DNA of 34,868 bases. It comes from an uncultured Bacteroidales bacterium. GTDB taxonomy: Bacteria; Bacteroidota; Bacteroidia; Bacteroidales; UBA932. The stretch spans positions 1 through 34,868 of the forward strand of contig CAJUEK010000020.1 in the NCBI GenBank assembly GCA_910585445.1, read 5' to 3'. A model generated the notes under the pieces. That model saw nothing but the letters and a program-made list of their open reading frames with translations. It ran no database searches and had not been told where the DNA came from. Within the stretch, counting starts at the first letter, position 1; each line of letters opens with the position of its first letter. A program made the position numbers and the translations under genes. This document shows positions 10,401 to 18,283 of the stretch, one piece after another.

Positions 10401-10627
10401 ATGACTTTCTCGACAAAGAATGGTGTGACGGGCAGAAAATAAATCTGATCCGCGCTGCCTTCACTTGTCTGCACGGTAGCGATATTCGGATTGATGAGAA
10501 CTGTGCTTATCCCTTCTTCCCTCATTGCCTTGAGGGCCTGCGAACCGGAATAGTCAAATTCTCCGGCCTCACCGATTTTCAATGCTCCGGACCCGAGCAG
10601 CAGCACTTTCTTTATTTCTTTAAGCAT
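7424..10627 (-). CDS. carB: Carbamoyl-phosphate synthase large subunit
   Basis: CarB makes carbamoyl phosphate from bicarbonate, ammonia supplied by CarA and two ATP, feeding pyrimidine and arginine synthesis. The 1067 residues match the usual length. Two ATP-grasp halves are visible: the N-terminal one starts with KKVLLLGSGALKIGEAGEFD, and the second starts around residue 555 with VVLGSGAYRIGSSVEFDW. A C-terminal MGS-like allosteric domain (about residues 930-1067) contains FATGGTSRFL. No damaged motif is seen. It begins 27 bases after carA in the order purF-carA-carB, indicating one transcript. No recognisable terminator follows; the 150 bases before the Rpn gene are AT-rich. Confidence 0.98.
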   Translation of the reverse strand: MLKEIKKVLLLGSGALKIGEAGEFDYSGSQALKAMREEGISTVLINPNIATVQTSEGSADQIYFLPVTPFFVEKVIAKERPDGILLSFGGQTALNCGVELYKNGIFEKYGVQVLGTPVQAIIDTEDRELFVRKLDEIDVRTIKSHAVDNIADARKAASELGYPVIIRAAYALGGLGSGFCDNESELDALAEKAFAFSPQVLVEKSLRGWKEVEYEVVRDCHDNCITVCNMENFDPLGIHTGESIVVAPSQTLTNSEYHKLRELAIRIIRHIGIVGECNVQYALDPESEDYRVIEVNARLSRSSALASKATGYPLAFIAAKLGLGYGLFDLKNSVTRSTSAFFEPALDYVVCKIPRWDLGKFHGVDRELGSSMKSVGEVMAIGRTFEEAIQKGLRMIGQGMHGFTENKELVIPDIDKALREPTDKRIFVISKALRAGYDVERIHELTKIDKWFLYKLEGIMQTSLQLHASGISDATLLRRAKVQGFSDFQIARATDLGDDMEEAALKVRALRKSLGIVPVVKQIDTLGAEYPAMTNYLYLTYKGCADDIEYENDGRSVVVLGSGAYRIGSSVEFDWCGVQALNTVRSNGWRSVMINYNPETVSTDYDICDRLYFDELTFERVMDIIEKETPHGVIVSTGGQIPNNLAMRLDEQGMNILGTSARSIDNAEDRDKFSAMLDRIGVDQPQWRALTSMEDIGAFVEEVGFPVLVRPSYVLSGAAMNVCSNHEELERFLKLAADVSKKHPVVVSQFIEHAKEVEMDAVARNGEILVYAISEHIEFAGVHSGDATIQFPPQKLYVGTMRRIKRISRQIAKELEISGPFNIQFLARDNDIKVIECNLRASRSFPFVSKVLKYNFIELATKVMLGVEVNKPDTSLFDLDYVGIKASQFSFNRLQKADPVLGVDMASTGEVGCIGEDSPCAVLKAMLSVGYRIPRKNILLSTGNAKQKAEMLGAAKMLVEKGYKLFATGGTSRFLTEQGVENTLVYWPGETGEPQALEMLHRKEIDMVVNIPKNLTAGELGNGYRIRRAAIDLNIPLLTNARLAGAFIGAFCTMGPDDIAIRSWSEY

Positions 10628-10654
10628 TTTGCCGATAATTTAATTGCACAGGCA

Positions 10655-11758
10655 TCAGATGCCCTTGTGCAGCAGATTCACAAATTCGTCAAACAGGAAC
10701 TCCGTGTCAACCGGACCGGAAGCAGCTTCCGGATGGAACTGGGCTGAAAACCAAGGCTTTGACTTATGCCTGATTCCCTCATTCGAACCGTCGTTCATAT
10801 TGATGAAGAGCGGTTCCCAATCCTTTCCGAGCGTATTGCCGTCCACAGCATAGCCGTGGTTCTGGGAAGTAATGAAACATCGTTCTGTCCCTACCATCCT
10901 GACCGGCTGGTTATGGCTCCGGTGGCCGTATCTGAGCTTATATACGGAAGCCCCTCCAGCCTTTGCGAGAAGCTGGTTTCCCATGCATATCCCGAATATC
11001 GGCTTGTCTCCTATAGCCATGGCCTTCTGTATATTGGCCACAGCCTCGCCACAATTGTCAGGGTTTCCGGGGCCGTTGGAAATGAAGAGGCCGTCATATT
11101 CCAGCTGCGTGAAATCATAGTTCCACGGAACCCTTATGACCTCGACATTGCGCCTGAGAAGGCATCTGATTATATTTGCCTTCACACCGCAGTCCACAAG
11201 CACGACTTTGGCAGGCGCTCCGGCGTTGTATCTTATGACCTCCTTGCAGCTGACCTTGTCCACATAATTGATTCCGGCATAATCCGCAGCCTCTGCACAA
11301 CTGTCTCCGGTGCCCTCAATAAGTATCCGCCCCGTCATTACTCCATGCTCCCTGAGCACCTTCGTCAGCTGCCTTGTGTCAATGTCCGTTATGCCGGCCA
11401 CCTTTTCCTTGCGGAGCCACTGGCCAAGGCTTCCTGCAGCATTCCAATGGCTGTATCCGTCACTGTAGTCACTGACAATCAGAGCTTCCACGTGTATCTT
11501 GCCGCTTTCCATGAACAGAGGCAGTCCGTCGGGCGCGTAATCTGACGCCGGAACGCCATAATTGCCGACAAGGGGATAGGTCAGCGCCATTATCTGCCCT
11601 GCATAAGAAGGGTCGGTAAGGCTTTCCGGATAGCCTGTCATCGCCGTGTTGAACACGACCTCTCCGCTGACGGCCTTCTCATATCCGAATGACCTGCCAT
11701 GGAACTTAGTGCCGTCGTCGAGTATAAGGACGGCTTCTTTCATATAATCAGATGTCAT
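10655..11758 (-). CDS. carA: Carbamoyl-phosphate synthase small subunit
   Basis: CarA is the glutamine amidotransferase subunit that passes ammonia to CarB. The class I triad is present: nucleophile C258 (FGICMGNQ), H342 and E344 (QFHPEA). The N-terminal CPSase small-chain domain occupies about residues 1-150. The ATG at 11758 overlaps the purF stop as ATGA, suggesting translational coupling; an alternative ATG at 11743 (MKEAVLIL) also fits the family N-terminus. The 367 residues are normal. It shares a transcript with purF and carB, so one promoter would control entry into both purine and pyrimidine synthesis. Confidence 0.97.
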   Translation of the reverse strand: MTSDYMKEAVLILDDGTKFHGRSFGYEKAVSGEVVFNTAMTGYPESLTDPSYAGQIMALTYPLVGNYGVPASDYAPDGLPLFMESGKIHVEALIVSDYSDGYSHWNAAGSLGQWLRKEKVAGITDIDTRQLTKVLREHGVMTGRILIEGTGDSCAEAADYAGINYVDKVSCKEVIRYNAGAPAKVVLVDCGVKANIIRCLLRRNVEVIRVPWNYDFTQLEYDGLFISNGPGNPDNCGEAVANIQKAMAIGDKPIFGICMGNQLLAKAGGASVYKLRYGHRSHNQPVRMVGTERCFITSQNHGYAVDGNTLGKDWEPLFINMNDGSNEGIRHKSKPWFSAQFHPEAASGPVDTEFLFDEFVNLLHKGI

Positions 11759-13638
11759 AATATGTCAGAGTTCTCCACATAATCAATAAATGCCTTGTTC
11801 ACAAGATAATTTCCTCCCGCAGTAGGGTAGTCACCGCTGAAATACCAGTCTCCCGGATGGCCTGGACATGCTTTGTGCAGACCGTCAATTGTCTGATACA
11901 CAATCTGCACCTTGGCCTTGGTTCCGGCAGGAGTCAGGAGACGCACCATTTCCTCCGAAATCTCCTCATCCGTGAACGGTGCATATATTTCCTTTACATG
12001 ATTCACTATCATATCCTTCGGCAATGAAAGCTGAGCCTTGGACTTTTCATATGTCTCGCGTATGAGCGGGGCCATGCCACGGCGCACAAGCAAACTTATG
12101 GCAGCCCTGAATGCGATGAACTGGTCCAGGCTTGCCATGTCAATCCCGTAATAGTCCGGATAACGCACCTGAGGGGAAGAAGAAACAATAACAATCTTCT
12201 TCGGAGACAGCCTGTCCAGTATCCCTATTATGCTCTGCCTGAGTGTCGTTCCCCTGACGATGCTGTCATCTATTATCACAAGATTGTCCACTCCAGGCCT
12301 CAGGCTGCCGTATGTGATGTCATATACATGCGCGGCCAAGTCATTGCGGCTGTTGCCCTCGGCGATGAAAGTGCGCAGCTTGATGTCCTTGATTGCCACT
12401 TTCTCGCTTCTTATCCTCATGGACAATATCCTCTCAAGCTCCTCGTGGTCAGGATTATGTCCGAGAGCCTCGATTTGCTGCACCTTAAGCTCATTGAGAT
12501 AATTGTCAAAGCCTTCCAGCAGGCCATAGAATGCCACTTCCGCAGTATTCGGAATAAACGAGAACACGGTATTCTCCACTTCGTTCCCGACAGCTTCCAG
12601 CACGGCTGGCACAAGCAGCTGGCCGAGCTTCTTGCGCTCACGGTATATGTCCATGTCACTTCCGCGGCTGAAATAGATGCGCTCAAAAGAACATGCAGAA
12701 GGCCTGCGCGGAGAATTTATCTGCTCCAGCCGCATGCGTCCATGCTTGTCCAGCAGGATTGCCTGTCCGGGCTTCAGCTCACATATGCTCTCGGCAGGCA
12801 CATTCATCGCAGTCTGTATGACAGCCCTCTCCGAAGCGAGCACCATCACTTCGTCATCCATATACCAGAACGCAGGCCTGATGCCCCAAGGGTCCCGCAC
12901 AGCGAAAGATTCTCCGCTTCCCGTAAGCCCGCATATGACATATCCGCCGTCCCATTTTGCGCTTGAGCTCTTCAGCACATTCGCAATGTCGATATGCTCC
13001 TCGATTGCATGTGTTATATCCATGCCTGACAGGCCCTCATTCTCGCATATCCTGTACTGACGCTCCACCTCGCGGTCCAGACGGTGCCCCACCTGTTCCA
13101 GCATTATGTATGTGTCCGCATATCTGCGGGGATGCTGGCCGGCTGCCGTTATTTCCGCAAATATCTCATCAACGTTCGTCATGTTGAAATTGCCGCACAG
13201 TGCCAGGTTCTTTGCCCTCCAGTTGTTGCGGCGAAGGAAAGGATGGACATATTGTATCCCGCTTTTTCCCGTGGTGGAATATCTCAGATGCCCCATGTAC
13301 AGTTCTCCTGCGAAAGGAAGGCACTTCTTCGCAAGCTCCGCATCATGAAGCTGCTCCTGCGACATGTCGCGGAAGTTTTCATGTACGGCCGCGAATATCT
13401 CCGAAATCGCTCCTGAGCCAAGCGCACGCTCGCGGAACATATATTCCTCGCCCGGCGCAGCCTGAAGTTTTACGCATGCCAGGCCGGCCCCTTCCTGTCC
13501 GCGGTTATGCTGTTTTTCCATAAGGAGGTAGAGCTTGTTGAGCCCGTACATCCATGTCCCGTATTTCTGCTGATAATGCTCGAGAGGGCGGAGAAGGCGT
13601 ACCATCGCCACACCGCACTCGTGTTTCAACGGTTCCAT
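11755..13638 (-). CDS. purF: Amidophosphoribosyltransferase, long Bacteroidetes form
   Basis: PurF makes 5-phosphoribosylamine from PRPP and glutamine, the first committed purine step. A short propeptide (MEPLKHE) precedes the Ntn-hydrolase nucleophile C8. The N-terminal glutaminase domain shows NRGQEGAG. The phosphoribosyltransferase PRPP loop LVIIDDSIVRGTT lies near residue 450. The 627 residues exceed the roughly 470-510 of the E. coli and B. subtilis enzymes. The extra length comes from insertions and a C-terminal extension that I recognise as typical of the Bacteroidota variant. It is the first gene of purF-carA-carB. No clear promoter box was found in the 112 bases before guaA, which may mean partial readthrough from guaA. 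Confidence 0.95.
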   Translation of the reverse strand: MEPLKHECGVAMVRLLRPLEHYQQKYGTWMYGLNKLYLLMEKQHNRGQEGAGLACVKLQAAPGEEYMFRERALGSGAISEIFAAVHENFRDMSQEQLHDAELAKKCLPFAGELYMGHLRYSTTGKSGIQYVHPFLRRNNWRAKNLALCGNFNMTNVDEIFAEITAAGQHPRRYADTYIMLEQVGHRLDREVERQYRICENEGLSGMDITHAIEEHIDIANVLKSSSAKWDGGYVICGLTGSGESFAVRDPWGIRPAFWYMDDEVMVLASERAVIQTAMNVPAESICELKPGQAILLDKHGRMRLEQINSPRRPSACSFERIYFSRGSDMDIYRERKKLGQLLVPAVLEAVGNEVENTVFSFIPNTAEVAFYGLLEGFDNYLNELKVQQIEALGHNPDHEELERILSMRIRSEKVAIKDIKLRTFIAEGNSRNDLAAHVYDITYGSLRPGVDNLVIIDDSIVRGTTLRQSIIGILDRLSPKKIVIVSSSPQVRYPDYYGIDMASLDQFIAFRAAISLLVRRGMAPLIRETYEKSKAQLSLPKDMIVNHVKEIYAPFTDEEISEEMVRLLTPAGTKAKVQIVYQTIDGLHKACPGHPGDWYFSGDYPTAGGNYLVNKAFIDYVENSDIL

Positions 13639-13697
13639 ATAATATTATTTGTCGAGTCGTTCAATTAATGGCCGCACAATGACGGCATATCGTATTT

Positions 13698-13736
13698 AAG
13701 GGAAACTCAGTCAACATAAGACCTTGTTTCCCTTTT
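13698..13736 (-). terminator. Possible hairpin terminator after guaA
   Basis: AAGGGAAAC (13698-13706) and GTTTCCCTT (13726-13734) form a 9-bp stem with a 19-base loop in the guaA-purF gap. On the guaA strand the stem is followed by TTAAATACG, a weak U tract, so termination may be partial. Confidence 0.45.
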
Positions 13737-13750
13737 ATATATCCAGTGGT

Positions 13751-15304
13751 TTACTCCCACTCTATTGTTGCAGGCGGTTTTGAAGAAATGTCGTAGCAGA
13801 CTCTGTTGACCCCCTTGACATGGTTTATTATGTCGTTGCTGACCTTTGCCATGAATCCGTAAGGCAGATGTGCCCAGTCAGCGGACATGGCGTCAGTGCT
13901 TGTAACCGCCCTCAGCGCTACTGCCTGCTCATATGTGCGCTCATCTCCCATCACTCCGACGCTCTGGACAGGAAGCAATATCACTCCGGCCTGCCATACC
14001 TGGTCATAAAGGCTTGTCTGTGTCCCGTCCGGATTTTCCGTTGTCCACTCCCTGAGACCACGGATGAAAATGTCATCGGCTTCCTGAAGCACCGCTACTT
14101 TCTCAGGAGTTATCTCTCCGAGGATACGTACCGCAAGTCCCGGTCCCGGGAAAGGATGACGTCCTATCAGGTGCTCCGGCATGCCCATCTGGCGTCCTAC
14201 CCTGCGGACCTCATCTTTGAAGAGCCATTTGAGAGGCTCACACAGCTTGAGGTTCATTTTCTCAGGAAGCCCTCCCACATTGTGATGGCTCTTGATGACC
14301 TTGCCCGTGATGTTAAGGCTCTCAATCCTGTCCGGGTAAATCGTACCCTGTGCAAGCCAGCGGGCATCCTTTATCTTCATGGCCTCGGCATCGAACACGT
14401 CGATGAAGCCTTTGCCTATTATCTTGCGCTTTTTCTCCGGGTCCGACACACCCTTAAGCTCAGAAAAGAATTTCTCGCCCGCATCAACCCCGATGACATT
14501 GAGTCCCAGGCACTCGTAGTCTTTCATCACATCCCTGAACTCATTCTTGCGGAGAAGGCCGTGGTTAACGAAGATGCATGTCAGCCTGTCTCCGATGGCC
14601 TTGTTGAGCAAGACCGCAGCCACTGAGGAGTCAACTCCTCCGGACAGCCCGAGTATGACCCTGTCGTCACCAAGCTCAGCCTTAAGCTCTGCCACAGTAG
14701 TCTCGACAAATGAGGCCGGGCTCCAATCCTGGCGGCTTCCGCAGATGTCAACTGCAAAATTACGGAGCAGAAGGGTACCCTGTGCTGAATGGTATGCCTC
14801 AGGATGGAACTGAACGCCCCAAAGAGGCTCATCAGCCGCCTGATATGCGGCATACTGCACCTTGTCTGTAGAAGCGATGCACCTGAATCCTTCCGGAATC
14901 GCAGTTATCGTGTCTCCATGGCTCATCCACACCTGTGAATTTTCGTCAAATCCCTTGAACAGGGGATTGTCATGCTCGAATGACCTGAGGTTGGCACGCC
15001 CGTACTCCCTTGTGCCTGCCGGCTCCACGCGTCCGCCGTAAAGCTGGGACATGTACTGTGCTCCGTAGCAGATGCCGAGAATCGGATATTTGCCGCGGAT
15101 ACGGCTCAAATCCACTTTGAATGCCTCCGGGTCATAAACGCTGTAGGGAGAGCCGGAAAGGATGACACCGATGACCGAAGGGTCGTCATAAGGGAATTTG
15201 TCATACGGCAAAATTTCACAGAAGGTGTCAAGTTCACGCAGACGGCGGCCGATCAGCTGCGTAGTCTGCGAACCGAAATCAAGAATGATGATTTTCTGCT
15301 GCAT
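13751..15304 (-). CDS. guaA: GMP synthase (glutamine-hydrolysing)
   Basis: GuaA converts XMP to GMP with glutamine and ATP. The N-terminal class I amidotransferase has C79 (LGICYGAQ), H167 and E169 (QFHPEA). The ATP pyrophosphatase P-loop SGGVDS is at 221-226. The C-terminal dimerisation domain ends in the family-typical PPATIEWE. The ATG at 15304 (MQQKIIILDFGSQ) is chosen over an upstream in-frame ATG at 15364 because the former starts exactly at the first conserved strand and the latter would precede the promoter -7 box. At 517 residues the length is normal. The gene is divergent from the amino-sugar operon and lies 112 bases upstream of purF. Confidence 0.97.
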   Translation of the reverse strand: MQQKIIILDFGSQTTQLIGRRLRELDTFCEILPYDKFPYDDPSVIGVILSGSPYSVYDPEAFKVDLSRIRGKYPILGICYGAQYMSQLYGGRVEPAGTREYGRANLRSFEHDNPLFKGFDENSQVWMSHGDTITAIPEGFRCIASTDKVQYAAYQAADEPLWGVQFHPEAYHSAQGTLLLRNFAVDICGSRQDWSPASFVETTVAELKAELGDDRVILGLSGGVDSSVAAVLLNKAIGDRLTCIFVNHGLLRKNEFRDVMKDYECLGLNVIGVDAGEKFFSELKGVSDPEKKRKIIGKGFIDVFDAEAMKIKDARWLAQGTIYPDRIESLNITGKVIKSHHNVGGLPEKMNLKLCEPLKWLFKDEVRRVGRQMGMPEHLIGRHPFPGPGLAVRILGEITPEKVAVLQEADDIFIRGLREWTTENPDGTQTSLYDQVWQAGVILLPVQSVGVMGDERTYEQAVALRAVTSTDAMSADWAHLPYGFMAKVSNDIINHVKGVNRVCYDISSKPPATIEWE

Positions 15305-15333
15305 CGTTAAATGTATGTATTTTTTCGTCGGCG

Positions 15334-15365
15334 CAAAAGTAGGGTATTTTATGAAAAAAATCAAT
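15334..15365 (-). promoter_or_regulatory. Putative guaA promoter
   Basis: On the minus strand the -7 box TACTTTTG (15341-15334) fits TAnnTTTG. It is preceded by ATTG (15365-15362), one mismatch from TTTG, with a 20-base spacer. Transcription would start shortly before the ATG at 15304. Confidence 0.5.
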
Positions 15366-15430
15366 GTTTGTCATATAATAATTCGTTATATTTAAGCTGA
15401 TGTCCATATGTACGTATAATCAAAGTAAAC

Positions 15431-15462
15431 TTTGCTTTTGCTCTCGACTTTTACTATATTTG
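15431..15462 (+). promoter_or_regulatory. Putative promoter of the amino-sugar operon
   Basis: A perfect -33 TTTG (15431-15434), a 20-base spacer and a perfect -7 TATATTTG (15455-15462) match the Bacteroidetes consensus. The predicted start near 15469 leaves a leader of about 20 bases before the ATG at 15488. This is the best promoter in the window. Confidence 0.75.
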
Positions 15463-15487
15463 CACCGCTTTAAAATCTTGACATCAG

Positions 15488-17398
15488 ATGAAGAAATTTT
15501 CTTTGCCTAAAGACGGCGGCCTTATCGAGGCCGGTCTTTCAAGAGGCATCCTTCACAGCTACGAAAGGATACCTGCTCATGTTTATGAAGATGAGGAAAT
15601 TGCGAGTTCGCGCATTGCCGATGAGGTGGTGGATGCTGTCAACTCAGCACAGGGGACGTTCAAACTTGGACTTACGACAGGTTCATCTCCGGTAGCATTA
15701 TATAAGGAACTTGCCAAAAGGCACTCGGAGGGCAAGGTCTCTTTCAGCAATGTCGAGATTTTCAGCATTGATGAGTATTTTCCGGCTCCTGCTGACCAGT
15801 TCAGCCGCAACAGCCATCTATATGAGGACTTCCTCGCACATGTGGACGTGAAGCCTGAGAATGTGCACATACCGAAGTATGACGGGTCCTGCGGCAATGT
15901 GAGCGACCAGAATACGGCTTTCGATGCAAAGGCGACAGGCCTCGACCTGCTCATAATGGGCGTCGGAGAGAAAGGCCAGGTCGGATTCAACGAGCCGGGC
16001 ACATCGGAAAAAAGCCGCACAAGGACAATCCTTCTCTCATACGGCTCGAGGAAAAGGCAGGCGAGGTATTTCAGCGGAAACCTTGACGTGACGCCGCGCA
16101 AAGCCATAGCTATGGGCATATCCACAATGCTGAGCGCAAAGAAAATTATTCTCATGGCCTGGGGAGAGGACAAGGCCGAGGCTGTCAAGAACATTGTGGA
16201 GGTAAAGGCAGACTACTCATGTCCTGCATCGCTCCTCCAGAAGCATGACAACATATCATTCTATGCGGACGAAAACTCCGCAAGCCTGCTCACACGCAAT
16301 GTCGCACCTTGGCTTGTAGGACCTTGCGAGTGGACACCGAAATTCCGCAGGAAAGCCGTGGTATGGCTCTGCGAGACTGTCGGAAAGCCTATTCTCAAGC
16401 TTACTCAGAAAGACTATCTTGCCAACGGCCTGAGCGAGCTGCTTGAACAGCACGGACCGTTCGACAAAATCAACATCGACATATTCAATGACCTCCAGCA
16501 CACAATCACCGGCTGGCCCGGCGGAAAACCGAATGCTGATGACAGCACAAGGCCAGTGCCTTCGTCACCGTTCCCTAAGAGGGTAGTGGTGTTCTCCCCG
16601 CATCCGGACGATGACGTGATATCAATGGGAGGAACATTCATCCGTCTGGTCCAGCAGGGTCATGACGTGCATGTGGCTTACGAGACATCCGGAAATGTAG
16701 CTGTACATGATGACGTGGTGCTCCAGCACATGGATGCCGCACGTGAAATCGGATTCGGTGACCGCTTCGATGAGGTAAAGGAAATCATCGCTTCAAAGCG
16801 TCCAGGTGAGCCTGAGCCACGCGCGCTTCTCGAGCTCAAGGGAGCCATCCGCCGTTCAGAGGCCAAAGGTGCCGTAAGGTCATTCGGACTCAACGACAGC
16901 ACCAATACCCACTTCCTTAACCTTCCGTTCTACGAGACAGGAGGAATCAAGAAAGGAGAGAGAACCCAGAAGGACATAGACATCATAAAGGAACTTCTCC
17001 AGAAAGTGCAGCCTCACCAGATTTATATGGCAGGCGACCTTGCAGATCCGCACGGAACCCACCGCGTATGTACGGAGGCAGTAATGGAGGCTCTGCGCCA
17101 GCTCAGTGACGAGCCATGGCTCAAAGAGTGCCACGCATGGCTGTACCGCGGAGCATGGATGGAATGGGAGCTCGGAAGAGTTGACATGGCAGTTCCGCTC
17201 AGCCCGGACGAGGTAATCATGAAGCGTCATGCGATATACAGGCATCTTTCACAGAAAGACATCGTTCCTTTCCCTGGTGAAGACCCGCGCGAGTTCTGGC
17301 AGAGGGCCGAGGAGAGGACTGAGAACACCGCACGACTTTATGACGAGCTCGGAATGGCAGAATACCAGGCCATAGAGGTTTTTGTAAAACTATTTTAA
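15488..17398 (+). CDS. NagB-like / PIG-L deacetylase fusion protein
   Basis: This 636-residue two-domain protein is of a kind common in Bacteroidota and usually labelled glucosamine-6-phosphate deaminase. Residues about 20-280 are NagB-like, with the TTGSSP phosphate loop and IDEY retained. The catalytic loop is altered: where E. coli NagB has D141 and H143, this protein has K162 and Q164 (GVGEKGQVGFNEP), while the following Glu, E169, is kept. Residues about 365-636 are a PIG-L/LmbE-type zinc deacetylase with HPDDD (H372-D376) and the second metal motif HGTH (H522, H525). A plausible role is deacetylation of an N-acetylamino sugar, with the N-terminal part binding the sugar phosphate. The loss of deaminase activity is inferred from the missing residues. 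An intact nagB follows after 9 bases in the same operon. Confidence 0.85.
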   Translation: MKKFSLPKDGGLIEAGLSRGILHSYERIPAHVYEDEEIASSRIADEVVDAVNSAQGTFKLGLTTGSSPVALYKELAKRHSEGKVSFSNVEIFSIDEYFPAPADQFSRNSHLYEDFLAHVDVKPENVHIPKYDGSCGNVSDQNTAFDAKATGLDLLIMGVGEKGQVGFNEPGTSEKSRTRTILLSYGSRKRQARYFSGNLDVTPRKAIAMGISTMLSAKKIILMAWGEDKAEAVKNIVEVKADYSCPASLLQKHDNISFYADENSASLLTRNVAPWLVGPCEWTPKFRRKAVVWLCETVGKPILKLTQKDYLANGLSELLEQHGPFDKINIDIFNDLQHTITGWPGGKPNADDSTRPVPSSPFPKRVVVFSPHPDDDVISMGGTFIRLVQQGHDVHVAYETSGNVAVHDDVVLQHMDAAREIGFGDRFDEVKEIIASKRPGEPEPRALLELKGAIRRSEAKGAVRSFGLNDSTNTHFLNLPFYETGGIKKGERTQKDIDIIKELLQKVQPHQIYMAGDLADPHGTHRVCTEAVMEALRQLSDEPWLKECHAWLYRGAWMEWELGRVDMAVPLSPDEVIMKRHAIYRHLSQKDIVPFPGEDPREFWQRAEERTENTARLYDELGMAEYQAIEVFVKLF

Positions 17399-17407
17399 AA
17401 GATTCAA

Positions 17408-18199
17408 ATGAGACTTATTATTGAACAGGACGCTCAGAAGGGCGCAATTTGGGCGGCAAGATACATCGTATCGCGCATCAAGGCAAAGGCGGAGCTTACG
17501 GACAAGCCGTTCGTGCTCGGACTTCCTACAGGAGGCACACCTATCGCCACTTATCAGGAACTCATCAGGATGCACAAGGCCGGTGAGATTTCATTCCGCA
17601 ATGTGATAACATTCAATATGGACGAATATGTGGGACTTCCTGAGGAGCATCCGGAGAGCTACCACTCTTTCATGGCAAGGAACTTCTTCGACCATGTTGA
17701 CGTGCCTAAGGAGAACATCAATATCCTTAACGGAAATGCGGAAGACCTCGCTGCGGAATGTGCCGCATATGAGGAGAAAATCAAGGCTGCAGGCGGAATT
17801 GACCTGTTCATGGGCGGTGTAGGCGAGGACGGCCACCTGGCTTTCAATGAGCCTTTCTCGTCACTCGTCTCACGCACAAGGGTAAAGAGCTTGACATATG
17901 ACACTATACTTGTCAATTCAAGGTTCTTCGACGGAGACATCAGCAAAGTGCCTACGACTGCGCTCACAGTGGGAGTCGGCACGGTAATGGATGCCAGGGA
18001 AGTGCTTGTGCTCGCATTCGGACACAAGAAGGCAAATGCAATCAGGACTGCTGTAGAGGGAGCATACTCACACACCTGCACCCTTTCTGCACTCCAGGCT
18101 CATCCTCACGGCATAATCGTGGCTGACGAGCTTGCAGTAGGCGAACTCAAGGTAAACACTTACCGCTACTTCAAGGACATAGAGAAGGATAACCTTTAG
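17408..18199 (+). CDS. nagB: Glucosamine-6-phosphate deaminase
   Basis: NagB converts glucosamine-6-phosphate to fructose-6-phosphate and ammonia. The 263 residues align with E. coli NagB almost without gaps, and every catalytic residue is at the same number: D72 (MDEY), D141, H143 and E148 (GEDGHLAFNEP). The phosphate-binding LPTGGTP loop is at 39-45. It is the second gene of an operon with the NagB-like/PIG-L fusion. Together these could take N-acetylglucosamine-6-phosphate to glycolysis if the PIG-L domain acts as the deacetylase (inference). A strong hairpin follows the stop. Confidence 0.97.
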   Translation: MRLIIEQDAQKGAIWAARYIVSRIKAKAELTDKPFVLGLPTGGTPIATYQELIRMHKAGEISFRNVITFNMDEYVGLPEEHPESYHSFMARNFFDHVDVPKENINILNGNAEDLAAECAAYEEKIKAAGGIDLFMGGVGEDGHLAFNEPFSSLVSRTRVKSLTYDTILVNSRFFDGDISKVPTTALTVGVGTVMDAREVLVLAFGHKKANAIRTAVEGAYSHTCTLSALQAHPHGIIVADELAVGELKVNTYRYFKDIEKDNL

Positions 18200-18210
18200 T
18201 CCTGCTCCAT

Positions 18211-18272
18211 AAAATTTATCCCCTTCCTTACTGCGGAAACACGTCCACGGCATGGAAGGGGATTTTATTTTT
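18211..18272. terminator. Bidirectional terminator between nagB and the polyene cluster
   Basis: CCCCTTCC (18220-18227) pairs with GGAAGGGG (18254-18261), flanked by AAAATTTAT on the left and ATTTTATTTTT on the right. Read from either strand, the stem is followed by a T-rich run. It therefore fits both the nagB operon and the convergent polyene operon. Confidence 0.75.
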
Positions 18273-18283
18273 AATATGGAACG

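Noticed and set aside
10766..11545. A 259-codon plus-strand frame.
   Set aside because: It is the shadow of carA, whose catalytic triad is intact on the other strand.
13639..13697. A purine riboswitch or clear promoter before purF.
   Set aside because: The short gap lacks a recognisable aptamer pattern and a TAnnTTTG box.
13820..14626. A 268-codon plus-strand frame.
   Set aside because: It is antisense to guaA, with no domain or ribosome-binding evidence.
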